Part shown: positions 43,984 through 51,855 of the stretch, piece by piece
How the letters are laid out: each line of letters starts with the position of its first letter
Position numbering within the stretch: position 1 is the stretch's first letter
Assembly (NCBI RefSeq): GCF_900217815.1
Contig: NZ_OBMT01000005.1
Location: 124,001 to 188,000 of the forward strand
Source of the DNA: Rhodobacter maris
GTDB lineage: Bacteria; Pseudomonadota; Alphaproteobacteria; Rhodobacterales; Rhodobacteraceae
Length of the DNA: 64,000 nt
Direction: 5' to 3'
Translations under genes and position numbers: made by a program
Notes under the pieces: generated by a model
What the model saw: the letters and a program-made list of their open reading frames with translations, nothing else
What the model was told of the DNA's origin: nothing
The model's database searches: none

Positions 43984-45633
43984 TTGCAACAGCTCTTGGC
44001 CCTTTGGCAGGGATTGGACACGCTCAAGCGTGCGGTCGTGATCGGTGCGACGGTTCTCATGTTTGCCGCCATCATGGCGCTTTCCAGTTTCGCTTCGCGC
44101 CCTGATATGGCGCTGCTCTATGCAGGTCTGGAAGGCGCGCGCTCAGGTGAGGTAATCACAGCGCTTGAAGCGCGCGGCGTGCCTTACGAAGTGCGCGGCG
44201 ACGCGATCTATGTCGAGGCCGCGCGGCGCGACGAGCTGCGGATGTCGCTCGCAAGCGAAGGCCTGCCGGCCACCGGCGGCGCGGGCTATGAACTGCTTGA
44301 TTCGCTCTCGGGCTTCGGCACCACATCGCAGATGTTCGATGCCGCCTACTGGCGCGCGAAAGAAGGCGAGCTCGCCCGCACCATCGTGTCGAACCCGATG
44401 ATCCGTCAGGCGCGGGTGCATATTGCCGTTCCCGCCGCGACCTCGTTTCGCCGCGACAATCGTCCCAGCGCCTCTGTCACGGTCGTGACGGCCTCGGGCG
44501 GGCTCTCGCCAACCCATGCCAAGGCCCTGAAATACCTTGTTTCCTCTGCGGTTCCAGGAATGACGCCCGAAGAGGTCTCGATCATCGACAGCGTTTCGGG
44601 CCTGGTTTCGACCGGCGATGATTCGATGAGCCCGGCCGCGAGCGATCGCGCCGAGGATCTGCGCAAGAATGTCGAGCGGTTGCTTGAGGCGCGCGTGGGC
44701 TACGGCAATGCCGTGGTCGAGGTCTCGGTGCAGACGGTGACCGAACGCGAGGCGATCACCGAGCGGCTGATCGATCCGAAAAGCCGGGTGCCGATCTCGA
44801 CCGATGTCGAATCGAGCTCGAAAAAGTCCGACGATACCAAACCCGGCGCGGTGACCGTGGCCTCCAACCTGCCTTCGGGTGATGCGGCCAATGGCGGCAA
44901 ATCGCAAAGCCAGGCGGCCGATTCGCGCGAACGCACCAATTACGAAGTGTCGGAAACCACCCGTGAAGTGGTGCGTGCGCCCGGAGACATCAAGCGCCTG
45001 ACAGTTGCCGTGCTGGTCGATGGAGTGGAGGGGACCGATGCCAATGGCGTGGCCACCACCGTGCCGCGCTCCGACGAGGAACTGGCCGCGCTGAAGGAAC
45101 TTGTCGCCTCCGCCGTGGGCTTCGACGAGCAACGCGGCGACGTGATCACGATCCGGTCGATGGCCTTCGAGCCGATCTCCGATATGGGCACGAGCGCCGA
45201 TGCGAGCCTCTTTGCGTCTTCGCCGCTTGATGCGATGCAGCTGATCAAGCTGGCGGTCTTCGCCCTCGTGGTGCTGGTGCTTGGCCTTTTCGTGATGCGT
45301 CCGCTGCTGGCGCAACGGGCCGCCGCACGGGAAGCCGAACTGGGCGATCTGCCCGGCGGTCTGATCGGCGCGGAAGGGATCCCCTCTTCCGACGGCTCGC
45401 CTGCGCTCACTGGCGAGATCTCCGATGGCGATCTGCCGATCGGCCAGATGGCCGTGGTCTCCGACTTCGATCTGGGCGACATGCCGATGGCGATGGGAAT
45501 GGGCTCCTTCGGCATGGAGGACGACAGCAACGAGGATCCGGTGAAACGCCTCAAGCGTCTGATCGAGGAACGTCAGGCCGAATCGGTCGAGATCCTGCGC
45601 TCCTGGATGGATGAGACGGAGGAAAGCGTATGA
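43984..45633 (+). CDS. fliF: Flagellar MS-ring protein FliF (TTG start)
   Basis: FliF forms the MS ring, the base for rod, motor and export gate. The 549-residue protein has a first membrane helix (VVIGATVLMFAAIMALSSFA) and ring-building motifs (ALLYAGLEGARSGEVITALE, GYELLDSL, FDAAYWRAKEGELARTI, RQARVHIAVP). A second helix follows (LIKLAVFALVVLVLGLFV), then the FliG-binding C-terminus ending SWMDETEES. No ATG or GTG fits; TTG 43984 follows GGAGGTG by 4 nt and gives the family N-terminus QQLLALWQGL. fliG, the binding partner, is outside the window. Confidence 0.93.
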   Translation: MQQLLALWQGLDTLKRAVVIGATVLMFAAIMALSSFASRPDMALLYAGLEGARSGEVITALEARGVPYEVRGDAIYVEAARRDELRMSLASEGLPATGGAGYELLDSLSGFGTTSQMFDAAYWRAKEGELARTIVSNPMIRQARVHIAVPAATSFRRDNRPSASVTVVTASGGLSPTHAKALKYLVSSAVPGMTPEEVSIIDSVSGLVSTGDDSMSPAASDRAEDLRKNVERLLEARVGYGNAVVEVSVQTVTEREAITERLIDPKSRVPISTDVESSSKKSDDTKPGAVTVASNLPSGDAANGGKSQSQAADSRERTNYEVSETTREVVRAPGDIKRLTVAVLVDGVEGTDANGVATTVPRSDEELAALKELVASAVGFDEQRGDVITIRSMAFEPISDMGTSADASLFASSPLDAMQLIKLAVFALVVLVLGLFVMRPLLAQRAAAREAELGDLPGGLIGAEGIPSSDGSPALTGEISDGDLPIGQMAVVSDFDLGDMPMAMGMGSFGMEDDSNEDPVKRLKRLIEERQAESVEILRSWMDETEESV

Positions 45634-46238
45634 GCCTGCGCAGCATTCAGCTCGAATCCTTCGAACCGGAGCCAGCGCCCCCGCAGCCCCAGATCGAGAT
45701 CGACCCGCATGCCTTCGAAGAAGAACGGCTCGCCGCTTTCGAGAAGGGCTATACCGCGGGGTGGGATGATGCGGTCGCGGCACAAGAGCGCGAAGGCACG
45801 AAGCTGCGCGCCGAGCTTGCGCAGAACCTGCAGGAGCTCTCCTTCACTTATCACGAGGCCCATCAGCAGGTTCTGGGCGCGCTGCGTCCACTCCTCGTCG
45901 ATGTCGCGGCGAAGCTCCTGCCGGCAATGGCGCGCGAGACGCTCGCGCATATGGTGGCCGAGCAGCTCGAGCCCATGGCAAAACGCGCCACTTCGGTGCC
46001 GATCGCCGTGGTCGCTCATCCTGCCAGCATGCCCTATATCGAAGCGGTGATGACCGATCGCGCCAGCCTGCCGCTGGTGTTCCAGGCCGAACCCTCGCTG
46101 GGCGAAGGGCAGGTCTATCTCAAATTCGCCGATACCGAGACGCGGATCGACCTCGACGGGGTGATCGCGGCGATCGCAGCGGCCATCAACACCTATTTCA
46201 GCGCCAACCAGGACCAGGAGGAGGCAGCTCATGGATGA
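45630..46238 (+). CDS. fliH: FliH-like export ATPase regulator
   Basis: FliH binds FliI and docks it at the export gate. The 202-residue protein has a Pro/Glu-rich N-terminus. A helical stretch with GYTAGWDDAVAAQEREGTK and LAQNLQELSFTYHEAHQQVL resembles F-type stalk subunits, and the C-terminal region has VDVAAKLLPAMARETLAHMV and PSLGEGQVYLKF. FliH proteins diverge widely, so the call relies on this pattern and on the fliF-fliH-fliN order. It overlaps fliF by 4 bp and fliN by 8 bp. Confidence 0.85.
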   Translation: MSLRSIQLESFEPEPAPPQPQIEIDPHAFEEERLAAFEKGYTAGWDDAVAAQEREGTKLRAELAQNLQELSFTYHEAHQQVLGALRPLLVDVAAKLLPAMARETLAHMVAEQLEPMAKRATSVPIAVVAHPASMPYIEAVMTDRASLPLVFQAEPSLGEGQVYLKFADTETRIDLDGVIAAIAAAINTYFSANQDQEEAAHG

Positions 46239-46503
46239 CATGCCCCAGACCGCGAACCCGTTTTCGCAAGTGCCGATCGAGATCACCATTTCCGTCGGCA
46301 AGGCGCGCCCGCTCGTGCGCGACCTGCTGCGGATGAAGCGCGATTCGATCCTGCCGCTTGATCGCCGAGTGGAAGACCCGGTGGAGCTTTATGTCGGCGA
46401 CAAGCTGATCGCGCGCGGCGAGTTGACCGAGATGGAAGGCGATTCGAACGGCCAGCTTGCGGTACGGTTGACCGAAGTGGTCGATCTGCAGAACGGGCTG
46501 TGA
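46231..46503 (+). CDS. fliN: Flagellar switch protein FliN
   Basis: FliN forms the lower C ring with FliM and takes part in rotation switching and export. The 90-residue protein is a single SpoA domain: VPIEITISVGKARPLVRDLL, DSILPLDRRVEDPVELYVGD, LIARGELTEME, VRLTEVVD. No FliM-like extension is fused. It overlaps fliH; fliP follows with its start overlapping or just after the stop. Confidence 0.95.
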   Translation: MDDMPQTANPFSQVPIEITISVGKARPLVRDLLRMKRDSILPLDRRVEDPVELYVGDKLIARGELTEMEGDSNGQLAVRLTEVVDLQNGL

Positions 46504-46505
46504 GA

Positions 46506-47243
46506 ATGGCCCGTCACTACGGATTATTAACGTTAATCATCGGTATCTTTCTGGCCGGTGCTCTCCCCGCCAGCGCACAGGCGATCAATATCGATCTGGG
46601 CGGCAACGGCTCGCTCACCAATTCCTCGGTCCTTCTGATCGCGGGGATCACGCTGCTGAGCCTCGCGCCCGGGATCGCGATCATGGTGACCTGTTTTCCC
46701 TTCATCGTCACCGTGCTCTCGATCCTGCGGCAGGCGATGGGTTTGCAGCAATCGCCGCCGAACATGCTGATCGTCTCGCTCGCGCTGTTCCTGACCTGGT
46801 TCATCATGGAACCCACTTTCACCGCGAGCTATCAGGCGGGGATCGAGCCGCTGGTGGCGGGCTCGATCGACATCATGACGGCGTTTGAGCGCGGGGTGGA
46901 GCCGTTTCGCACCTTCATGGCAGGGCGTACCGATCCCGAAACCTTCAGCCAGCTTTCGGCCCTGCGCGACGGCACCGCGTTCGCGGGCGAGATCCGCAGC
47001 GCGCCGCTTTCAATGCTGGTGCCCTCCTTCATGCTTTCCGAGATCACCCGCGCGTTTGAAATCGGCTTTCTGGTGTTCCTGCCGTTCCTGATCATCGACC
47101 TCGTCGTCTCTGCGATCCTGATGTCGATGGGCATGATGATGGTGCCGCCCGCGGTGGTGGCTTTGCCCTTCAAACTCGCCTTCTTCGTGGTGGCGAATGG
47201 CTGGGTGCTTCTGTCGGGCGCGCTGGTGCGGTCCTATTCCTGA
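46506..47243 (+). CDS. fliP: Flagellar export gate protein FliP
   Basis: FliP is a core pore subunit of the export gate. The 245-residue precursor has a cleavable signal ([20 protein letters not shown]), as FliP does, and four membrane segments. Conserved blocks are [40 protein letters not shown] and [18 protein letters not shown] 46506 was chosen; a GTG 6 nt upstream overlaps the fliN stop and is also possible. It converges on msrA with a 10-bp overlap of stops. Confidence 0.96.
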   Translation: MARHYGLLTLIIGIFLAGALPASAQAINIDLGGNGSLTNSSVLLIAGITLLSLAPGIAIMVTCFPFIVTVLSILRQAMGLQQSPPNMLIVSLALFLTWFIMEPTFTASYQAGIEPLVAGSIDIMTAFERGVEPFRTFMAGRTDPETFSQLSALRDGTAFAGEIRSAPLSMLVPSFMLSEITRAFEIGFLVFLPFLIIDLVVSAILMSMGMMMVPPAVVALPFKLAFFVVANGWVLLSGALVRSYS

Positions 47244-47731
47244 CGCTTGGGCAAAACCCAGTCGGGGCGAATGCGGTGGCAGGTGTAGCCGTTGGGGATT
47301 CGCTCCAGATAATCCTGATGCTCGGGCTCGGCCTCCCAGAACGGCCCGGCCGGGGCCAGCTCCGTCACCACCTTGCCGGGCCAAAGCCCCGAAGCATCGA
47401 CATCGGCAATCGTGTCCTCCGCGCAGTGGCGCTGCGCCGCGTCGAGATAAAAGATTGCCGAGCGATAGGAGGGGCCGCGGTCATTGCCCTGCCGGTTCGG
47501 CGTGGTCGGATCGTGGATCTGGAAGAAAAACTCCAGCAGCCGCCGATAGCTGATCACCGCGGGGTCGAACAGGATCTCGATCGCCTCGGCATGGTTGCCA
47601 TGGTTGCGATAGGTGGCGTTTTCCACCTCGCCCCCGGTGTAGCCCACGCGGGTCTTCGCCACGCCGGGGAGCTTGCGGATCAGATCCTGCATGCCCCAGA
47701 AACAGCCGCCCGCGAGAATTGCCTTTTCCAT
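47234..47731 (-). CDS. msrA: Peptide methionine-S-sulfoxide reductase MsrA
   Basis: MsrA repairs the S form of methionine sulfoxide. The 165-residue protein has the catalytic GGCFWGMQD (Cys10), [20 protein letters not shown], and a C-terminal Cys in [11 protein letters not shown] that may act as the resolving residue. It directly follows msrB (adjacent stop and start), a standard pair. It is convergent with fliP. Confidence 0.96.
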   Translation of the reverse strand: MEKAILAGGCFWGMQDLIRKLPGVAKTRVGYTGGEVENATYRNHGNHAEAIEILFDPAVISYRRLLEFFFQIHDPTTPNRQGNDRGPSYRSAIFYLDAAQRHCAEDTIADVDASGLWPGKVVTELAPAGPFWEAEPEHQDYLERIPNGYTCHRIRPDWVLPKRQE

Positions 47732-48178
47732 TCAGTCCTCCAGCATCGCCAGATAGGCGCCGTAGCCCTCTTCTTCCATCCGGTCCTTCGGGATGAAGCG
47801 CAGGCTCGCGGAATTGATGCAGTAACGCAGCCCGCCCCGGTCGCGCGGGCCGTCCGGGAAAACATGCCCGAGGTGGCTGTCTCCATGCGTCGAGCGCACT
47901 TCGACGCGGTGCATGCCGTGCGAAAAATCCTGATGCTCGGTCACATGCGAGGGTTCGACGGGTTGCGTGAACGAGGGCCAGCCGCAGCCCGCATCGAACT
48001 TGTCGCGCGAGGAAAAGAGCGGCTCGCCCGAGACCACATCGACATAAAGCCCCGGCGCGGTCGTGTCCCAGAAGGCGCCGGTGAACGGCCGCTCGGTGCC
48101 GCTCGTTTGCGTCACGCGGAACTCTTCGGGGCTGAGGCGTGCGATCGCCTCTTCGGTCTTGCGATAGCGGTGGGTCAT
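47732..48178 (-). CDS. msrB: Peptide methionine-R-sulfoxide reductase MsrB (zinc-free type)
   Basis: MsrB repairs the R form of methionine sulfoxide. The 148-residue protein has [38 protein letters not shown] and the catalytic RYCINSASL. The first CxxC zinc motif of most MsrBs is absent (DVVSGEPLF replaces CVVCGAPLF), which places it in the zinc-free form. Start ATG 48178 gives the family N-terminus [10 protein letters not shown]. It is the first gene of the msrB-msrA pair. Confidence 0.96.
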   Translation of the reverse strand: MTHRYRKTEEAIARLSPEEFRVTQTSGTERPFTGAFWDTTAPGLYVDVVSGEPLFSSRDKFDAGCGWPSFTQPVEPSHVTEHQDFSHGMHRVEVRSTHGDSHLGHVFPDGPRDRGGLRYCINSASLRFIPKDRMEEEGYGAYLAMLED

Positions 48179-48245
48179 CGAGATTCCTTTCGAGACCCTT
48201 GAGATGGGGCGGCGCGGCGCAAAGTCCAGCCCGGCCGCCCCCGGC

Positions 48246-51200
48246 TCAGAGCGCCGCGATCGCCTCGAGAACAGCATCGGTGATGCGCCGCCGCTCGGCC
48301 CGGATCGCCCGGGTGTCGCCGCAGCGCGCCTGAAGCTGGCGGGCGGCGTCCAGCCAGGCCTCGGCGCAGAGGAGATCAGGCTCGAACGTGCGCACCCGTG
48401 CCGCCGCTTTCGGTGCACTCAACCCGAAGCTGTTGATCATGCAGGCTTCGGGGACCAGCCGATGGATTGAATGGCTGGGGCTCGCGTAATAGGTCGGCAC
48501 CCCGCCGATGACGAAAGCGTCGAAAATCTTCTCGGAAATATAATGTTTCTGATGCGTATTCTCGTAGCTCGACATCACCCGCACACGCCCGTCGAGCCTC
48601 GCGAGCTTGTCGAGGTGCCAGTCCGGCAGATCTTGCCGTCGCGCAGCATTGACCCAGCCCTTGCCCTCGATATGCACGCCGGGCAGATCGGCCAGATGTG
48701 CGGCCACTTCCGAGCGGAAGCTGCTCAACCCCCAGACTTCCTGTGCAGGAAAGGCGAGCGCGTATTTTTCGCCTTCGCGCTTTTCCGCAACGAAGGCGGC
48801 GGGGATCGGGGCGTTTTGCCAGCGGCTGAGCAGATCCCGTGCCGTAAACCTCAGGTTGCGCGCGATCAACGTGGTGAAGCGCGTCAGAAGATCGTCCGAA
48901 GTCAGCAGGAAATAGGGAATGCGTTCGAACTCGAAGATCCGCGAGTTGGAATGGTTGAGGAATGTATAGGCGAGTTCGGTTTCGCCGCAGACCGTCTTGC
49001 GCTTCGTGTCGGTGAACCCGCCCGACCAGCTCGAATCCCATAACGGCTCTTCAGAGATCACCATGATTTTTGCTGCGGGATTGCGCTTTGCAATCGCCTC
49101 GAACCGCGCCGCATCATTGCGCAGGTCGATGTTGAAGCCGGTCATGATCACATCGGCCCGCGCCGGATCCGCAACAACGCTCATCCGCTCCCGCGCTGCG
49201 GCCTGAAACGCCGGATAGCTCAGGGGCGTGCGGTGCGAGTGCTCGCCGATAAAGCAGATATTCGGCCCAGGGGCCGGTCCGGCGGCGGGCGCGAGGGCGG
49301 GGCTGGAGAGAGCGGGCAGGGTCGACGTGGCAGAAACCGCGCCGGGCGCCATCGCGGCGCATTGCACATGCGCGAGCACTTCGCGGAAATGCACCAGCAC
49401 CGCATCGCCGGGCGGCAGCACCTGCCGGGCGCGGCCGAGCATCTGCCCGAGCGGCGAGGTTGCGTCGCTGAACCGCGCAAGCTGCGCAGTGCCGGCCACC
49501 AGCAATTCGCCGGAGCAGGCGCGCAGCAGTCCCTGTGCTTCCTCCCGGCTCATCGCGCTCTTGCGTTGCAGCCGCTCAACAAGAAGGTCGCACAACGCCC
49601 CGGACATTTGCCGCGGCGCGACCGGAGCGATGCGATCACCGGCGTCGGCCGGGAGCGGCGGCGCCCCGGACTCACGGCCCTGCCCCAGTTCCAGCATCAG
49701 CTTCTGAACGTCATAGACGAAGCTGTGCGGCCCGTAGAGCAGCCAGAGTTGCGCACCGGCGTGGCGCATCGCTCGCAACCGCTCGGGATCTGCGGCGATC
49801 TCTTCGAGCCGCGCCGGAAGCGCCGCGATCGCCTCGCGGGTCTCGGCGCAGAACACCGCCGCGGCTTTCCAAAGTGCCGGGTCTCCCGGGGGGGCATAGG
49901 TGTCGGCGAGGATCACAGGGATCGCCCCCGCACCAAGGCTCTCCCAGAGCCGGATCGAGTTCGGCCCCGACCCCGAGGGGCAGAGCGAAAACACGCTTTG
50001 TGCCAGCGAGATGCGGAACTGGTCGGAATGCGACTTGTTCACCAGATCCTCTGCCGCAGTGGTTGTCGCGCCGGGGCGGATCTGAAGCTCGTAGACCACC
50101 TTGTTATAGTGCCAGGTGTCGCGCCCGATGATCAATCCGCGCGGATGATTGTGCAACTGCTCAAGGATATGCGTGCGCGCTTGGGTCAGATAATACTGGT
50201 TCGAGCGCGCGCCGATGAATGAAAACAGGAACGGCCGCTGGGCAATTTCCATTTGTTCCGACAGATCGGGGATCTGCACCGGAAAGAGCGGGAACGGGTG
50301 GATGGAGAGCGTTGCGCGATCTGAAAGCATCTCACTCGATGCGAGGTCGTCATGCGTGGCGTGGCTCCAGAACACATGCGCGATCCCCGCCGTTTCGAAC
50401 AGGTCCAAAAACTCCTTCATCTTGATATGCTGGCACACGGTGACGCGTGTGGTGTCTTTGGGCAGCATTTCGCAGAAATCGTGAAATTTCGCGAGATAGA
50501 TATGCGCGTCGGAGGACTTGGTCTGAAGCTTGTCGATCAGGTTCGCCCAAGGGTAGGCGACATAGGTCACGCCCTCCGGCACGCAGTTGCACGCGCGCAG
50601 TTGATGGAAGGCCCGCTGTTCGGTGATCGCCGGGAATTGCCAGTCGCGGTCATGAGCAAAAATGTTGTCGCGCAGCGTGATATAATCCGACGGAGAAACT
50701 TCGGCCTCGGGGGCAACGCCCTGAAACACGATAGAGACCTTGCCGCCATTGCCCGGGATCGCCGCGCTCTTGTCCTTGCCGAAGATCTTCTCAGCATTCA
50801 CTTTGAGCTGACCGTTGCAGCCCTCGTCCTGCACCGTGAGCCCCGCGTCGGCATAGGTGACCTTGAGCGTGCGGCGGGAAAGGTCGGCCTGTTTTGTCAG
50901 CCTCTCAAGGCCGGCGCGCCGCTTCGCCTCGGGAACGATGGCATCGATCTCGGCGATGTACTTTTCGCGCTGACGGCTCGAGAGCTGGTCATCCGTGATG
51001 CGGAAAGTCGCAAGCGCGACCTTGGTCTGCACCAGCGCGGCCTTGGCCGAGAACAGCCGCCACAGGTTCCAGTCTCCCGCGAGGCGCATCGGCGCGATGC
51101 TCTTTTCCGGGGTCACTGCGCTCCACAGCCATTTGCGGAAATAGGTGCCTTCCTGTTGCAGGAAGTTCCAGTGCTGGCCTTCGCACAGCCCCAGTCGCAA

Positions 51201-51671
51201 AGCATCCCGCGGGATCGGATTATCAAAAAGCACCATCGGGCGGTTGCCGCGGAAAACCGATGTCGCGCCGCCGACCCAGGACACCTGCTCCTTGTTGAAC
51301 TGCGCCGCCAGATTGTCGATGAAAGCGCAAGAGCCTTGGGTCAGCAGATCGTCGCCGTTGATCCAGGTCATGAAGGCATCGGGCGGGATCTCCATATTCG
51401 CAAAGCCCTTGCAGAGCGCGTCATACATGCCGGTGTCGGGCTCCGACAGATACGAGAATTCGATCCCGAGACAGTGCTTGACGAACTCTGGGCTACCGAT
51501 ATGGCGCTGCCACCAGCCCAGCCGGTCGAGCGTGCCATCGTCAGAGCCGCCATCCTGGATGTGATAGCGGATGAAGAAATCCCCGGCCTGGCTGACGACG
51601 CTCTGGATCGTGCGGTCGATCGTTTTCGCCATGTTGAGGCATGGCGTTGTGATGAAAATAGTCTTCGACAT
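48246..51671 (-). CDS. GT2 - exostosin-like - GT10-like three-domain glycosyltransferase
   Basis: The product has 1141 residues. Domain 1 (~3-230) is a GT2 transferase: [45 protein letters not shown]. Domain 2 (~385-660) resembles exostosin (GT47): [45 protein letters not shown] Pro/Ala linker (~665-800) follows. Domain 3 (~805-1130) is GT10 fucosyltransferase-like: [11 protein letters not shown], and the donor motif [20 protein letters not shown] then [10 protein letters not shown] at ~1036-1065. No membrane helix was seen. Domain 3 is a paralogue of the protein at 62690-63724. With gmd and fcl nearby, GDP-fucose is a likely donor for domain 3; the other donors are unknown. Confidence 0.88.
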   Translation of the reverse strand: MSKTIFITTPCLNMAKTIDRTIQSVVSQAGDFFIRYHIQDGGSDDGTLDRLGWWQRHIGSPEFVKHCLGIEFSYLSEPDTGMYDALCKGFANMEIPPDAFMTWINGDDLLTQGSCAFIDNLAAQFNKEQVSWVGGATSVFRGNRPMVLFDNPIPRDALRLGLCEGQHWNFLQQEGTYFRKWLWSAVTPEKSIAPMRLAGDWNLWRLFSAKAALVQTKVALATFRITDDQLSSRQREKYIAEIDAIVPEAKRRAGLERLTKQADLSRRTLKVTYADAGLTVQDEGCNGQLKVNAEKIFGKDKSAAIPGNGGKVSIVFQGVAPEAEVSPSDYITLRDNIFAHDRDWQFPAITEQRAFHQLRACNCVPEGVTYVAYPWANLIDKLQTKSSDAHIYLAKFHDFCEMLPKDTTRVTVCQHIKMKEFLDLFETAGIAHVFWSHATHDDLASSEMLSDRATLSIHPFPLFPVQIPDLSEQMEIAQRPFLFSFIGARSNQYYLTQARTHILEQLHNHPRGLIIGRDTWHYNKVVYELQIRPGATTTAAEDLVNKSHSDQFRISLAQSVFSLCPSGSGPNSIRLWESLGAGAIPVILADTYAPPGDPALWKAAAVFCAETREAIAALPARLEEIAADPERLRAMRHAGAQLWLLYGPHSFVYDVQKLMLELGQGRESGAPPLPADAGDRIAPVAPRQMSGALCDLLVERLQRKSAMSREEAQGLLRACSGELLVAGTAQLARFSDATSPLGQMLGRARQVLPPGDAVLVHFREVLAHVQCAAMAPGAVSATSTLPALSSPALAPAAGPAPGPNICFIGEHSHRTPLSYPAFQAAARERMSVVADPARADVIMTGFNIDLRNDAARFEAIAKRNPAAKIMVISEEPLWDSSWSGGFTDTKRKTVCGETELAYTFLNHSNSRIFEFERIPYFLLTSDDLLTRFTTLIARNLRFTARDLLSRWQNAPIPAAFVAEKREGEKYALAFPAQEVWGLSSFRSEVAAHLADLPGVHIEGKGWVNAARRQDLPDWHLDKLARLDGRVRVMSSYENTHQKHYISEKIFDAFVIGGVPTYYASPSHSIHRLVPEACMINSFGLSAPKAAARVRTFEPDLLCAEAWLDAARQLQARCGDTRAIRAERRRITDAVLEAIAAL

Positions 51672-51855
51672 CGTTCGATCCTGAAATTCCGGTCTTGGGT
51701 CGTGCGGCGGCAGGCTTCCCGGGGGGAGGGGGCTCGCGCAAGACCCTAGACATGCCACAGGCAAACAACAACTCTTGAGCGCCTTTCTGCGACCAAAAAA
51801 CAGCCGCGCTGAAGCCGAAGCCAAATCGCGGATGCGGCGTGGTGCCGGGCGGGGC

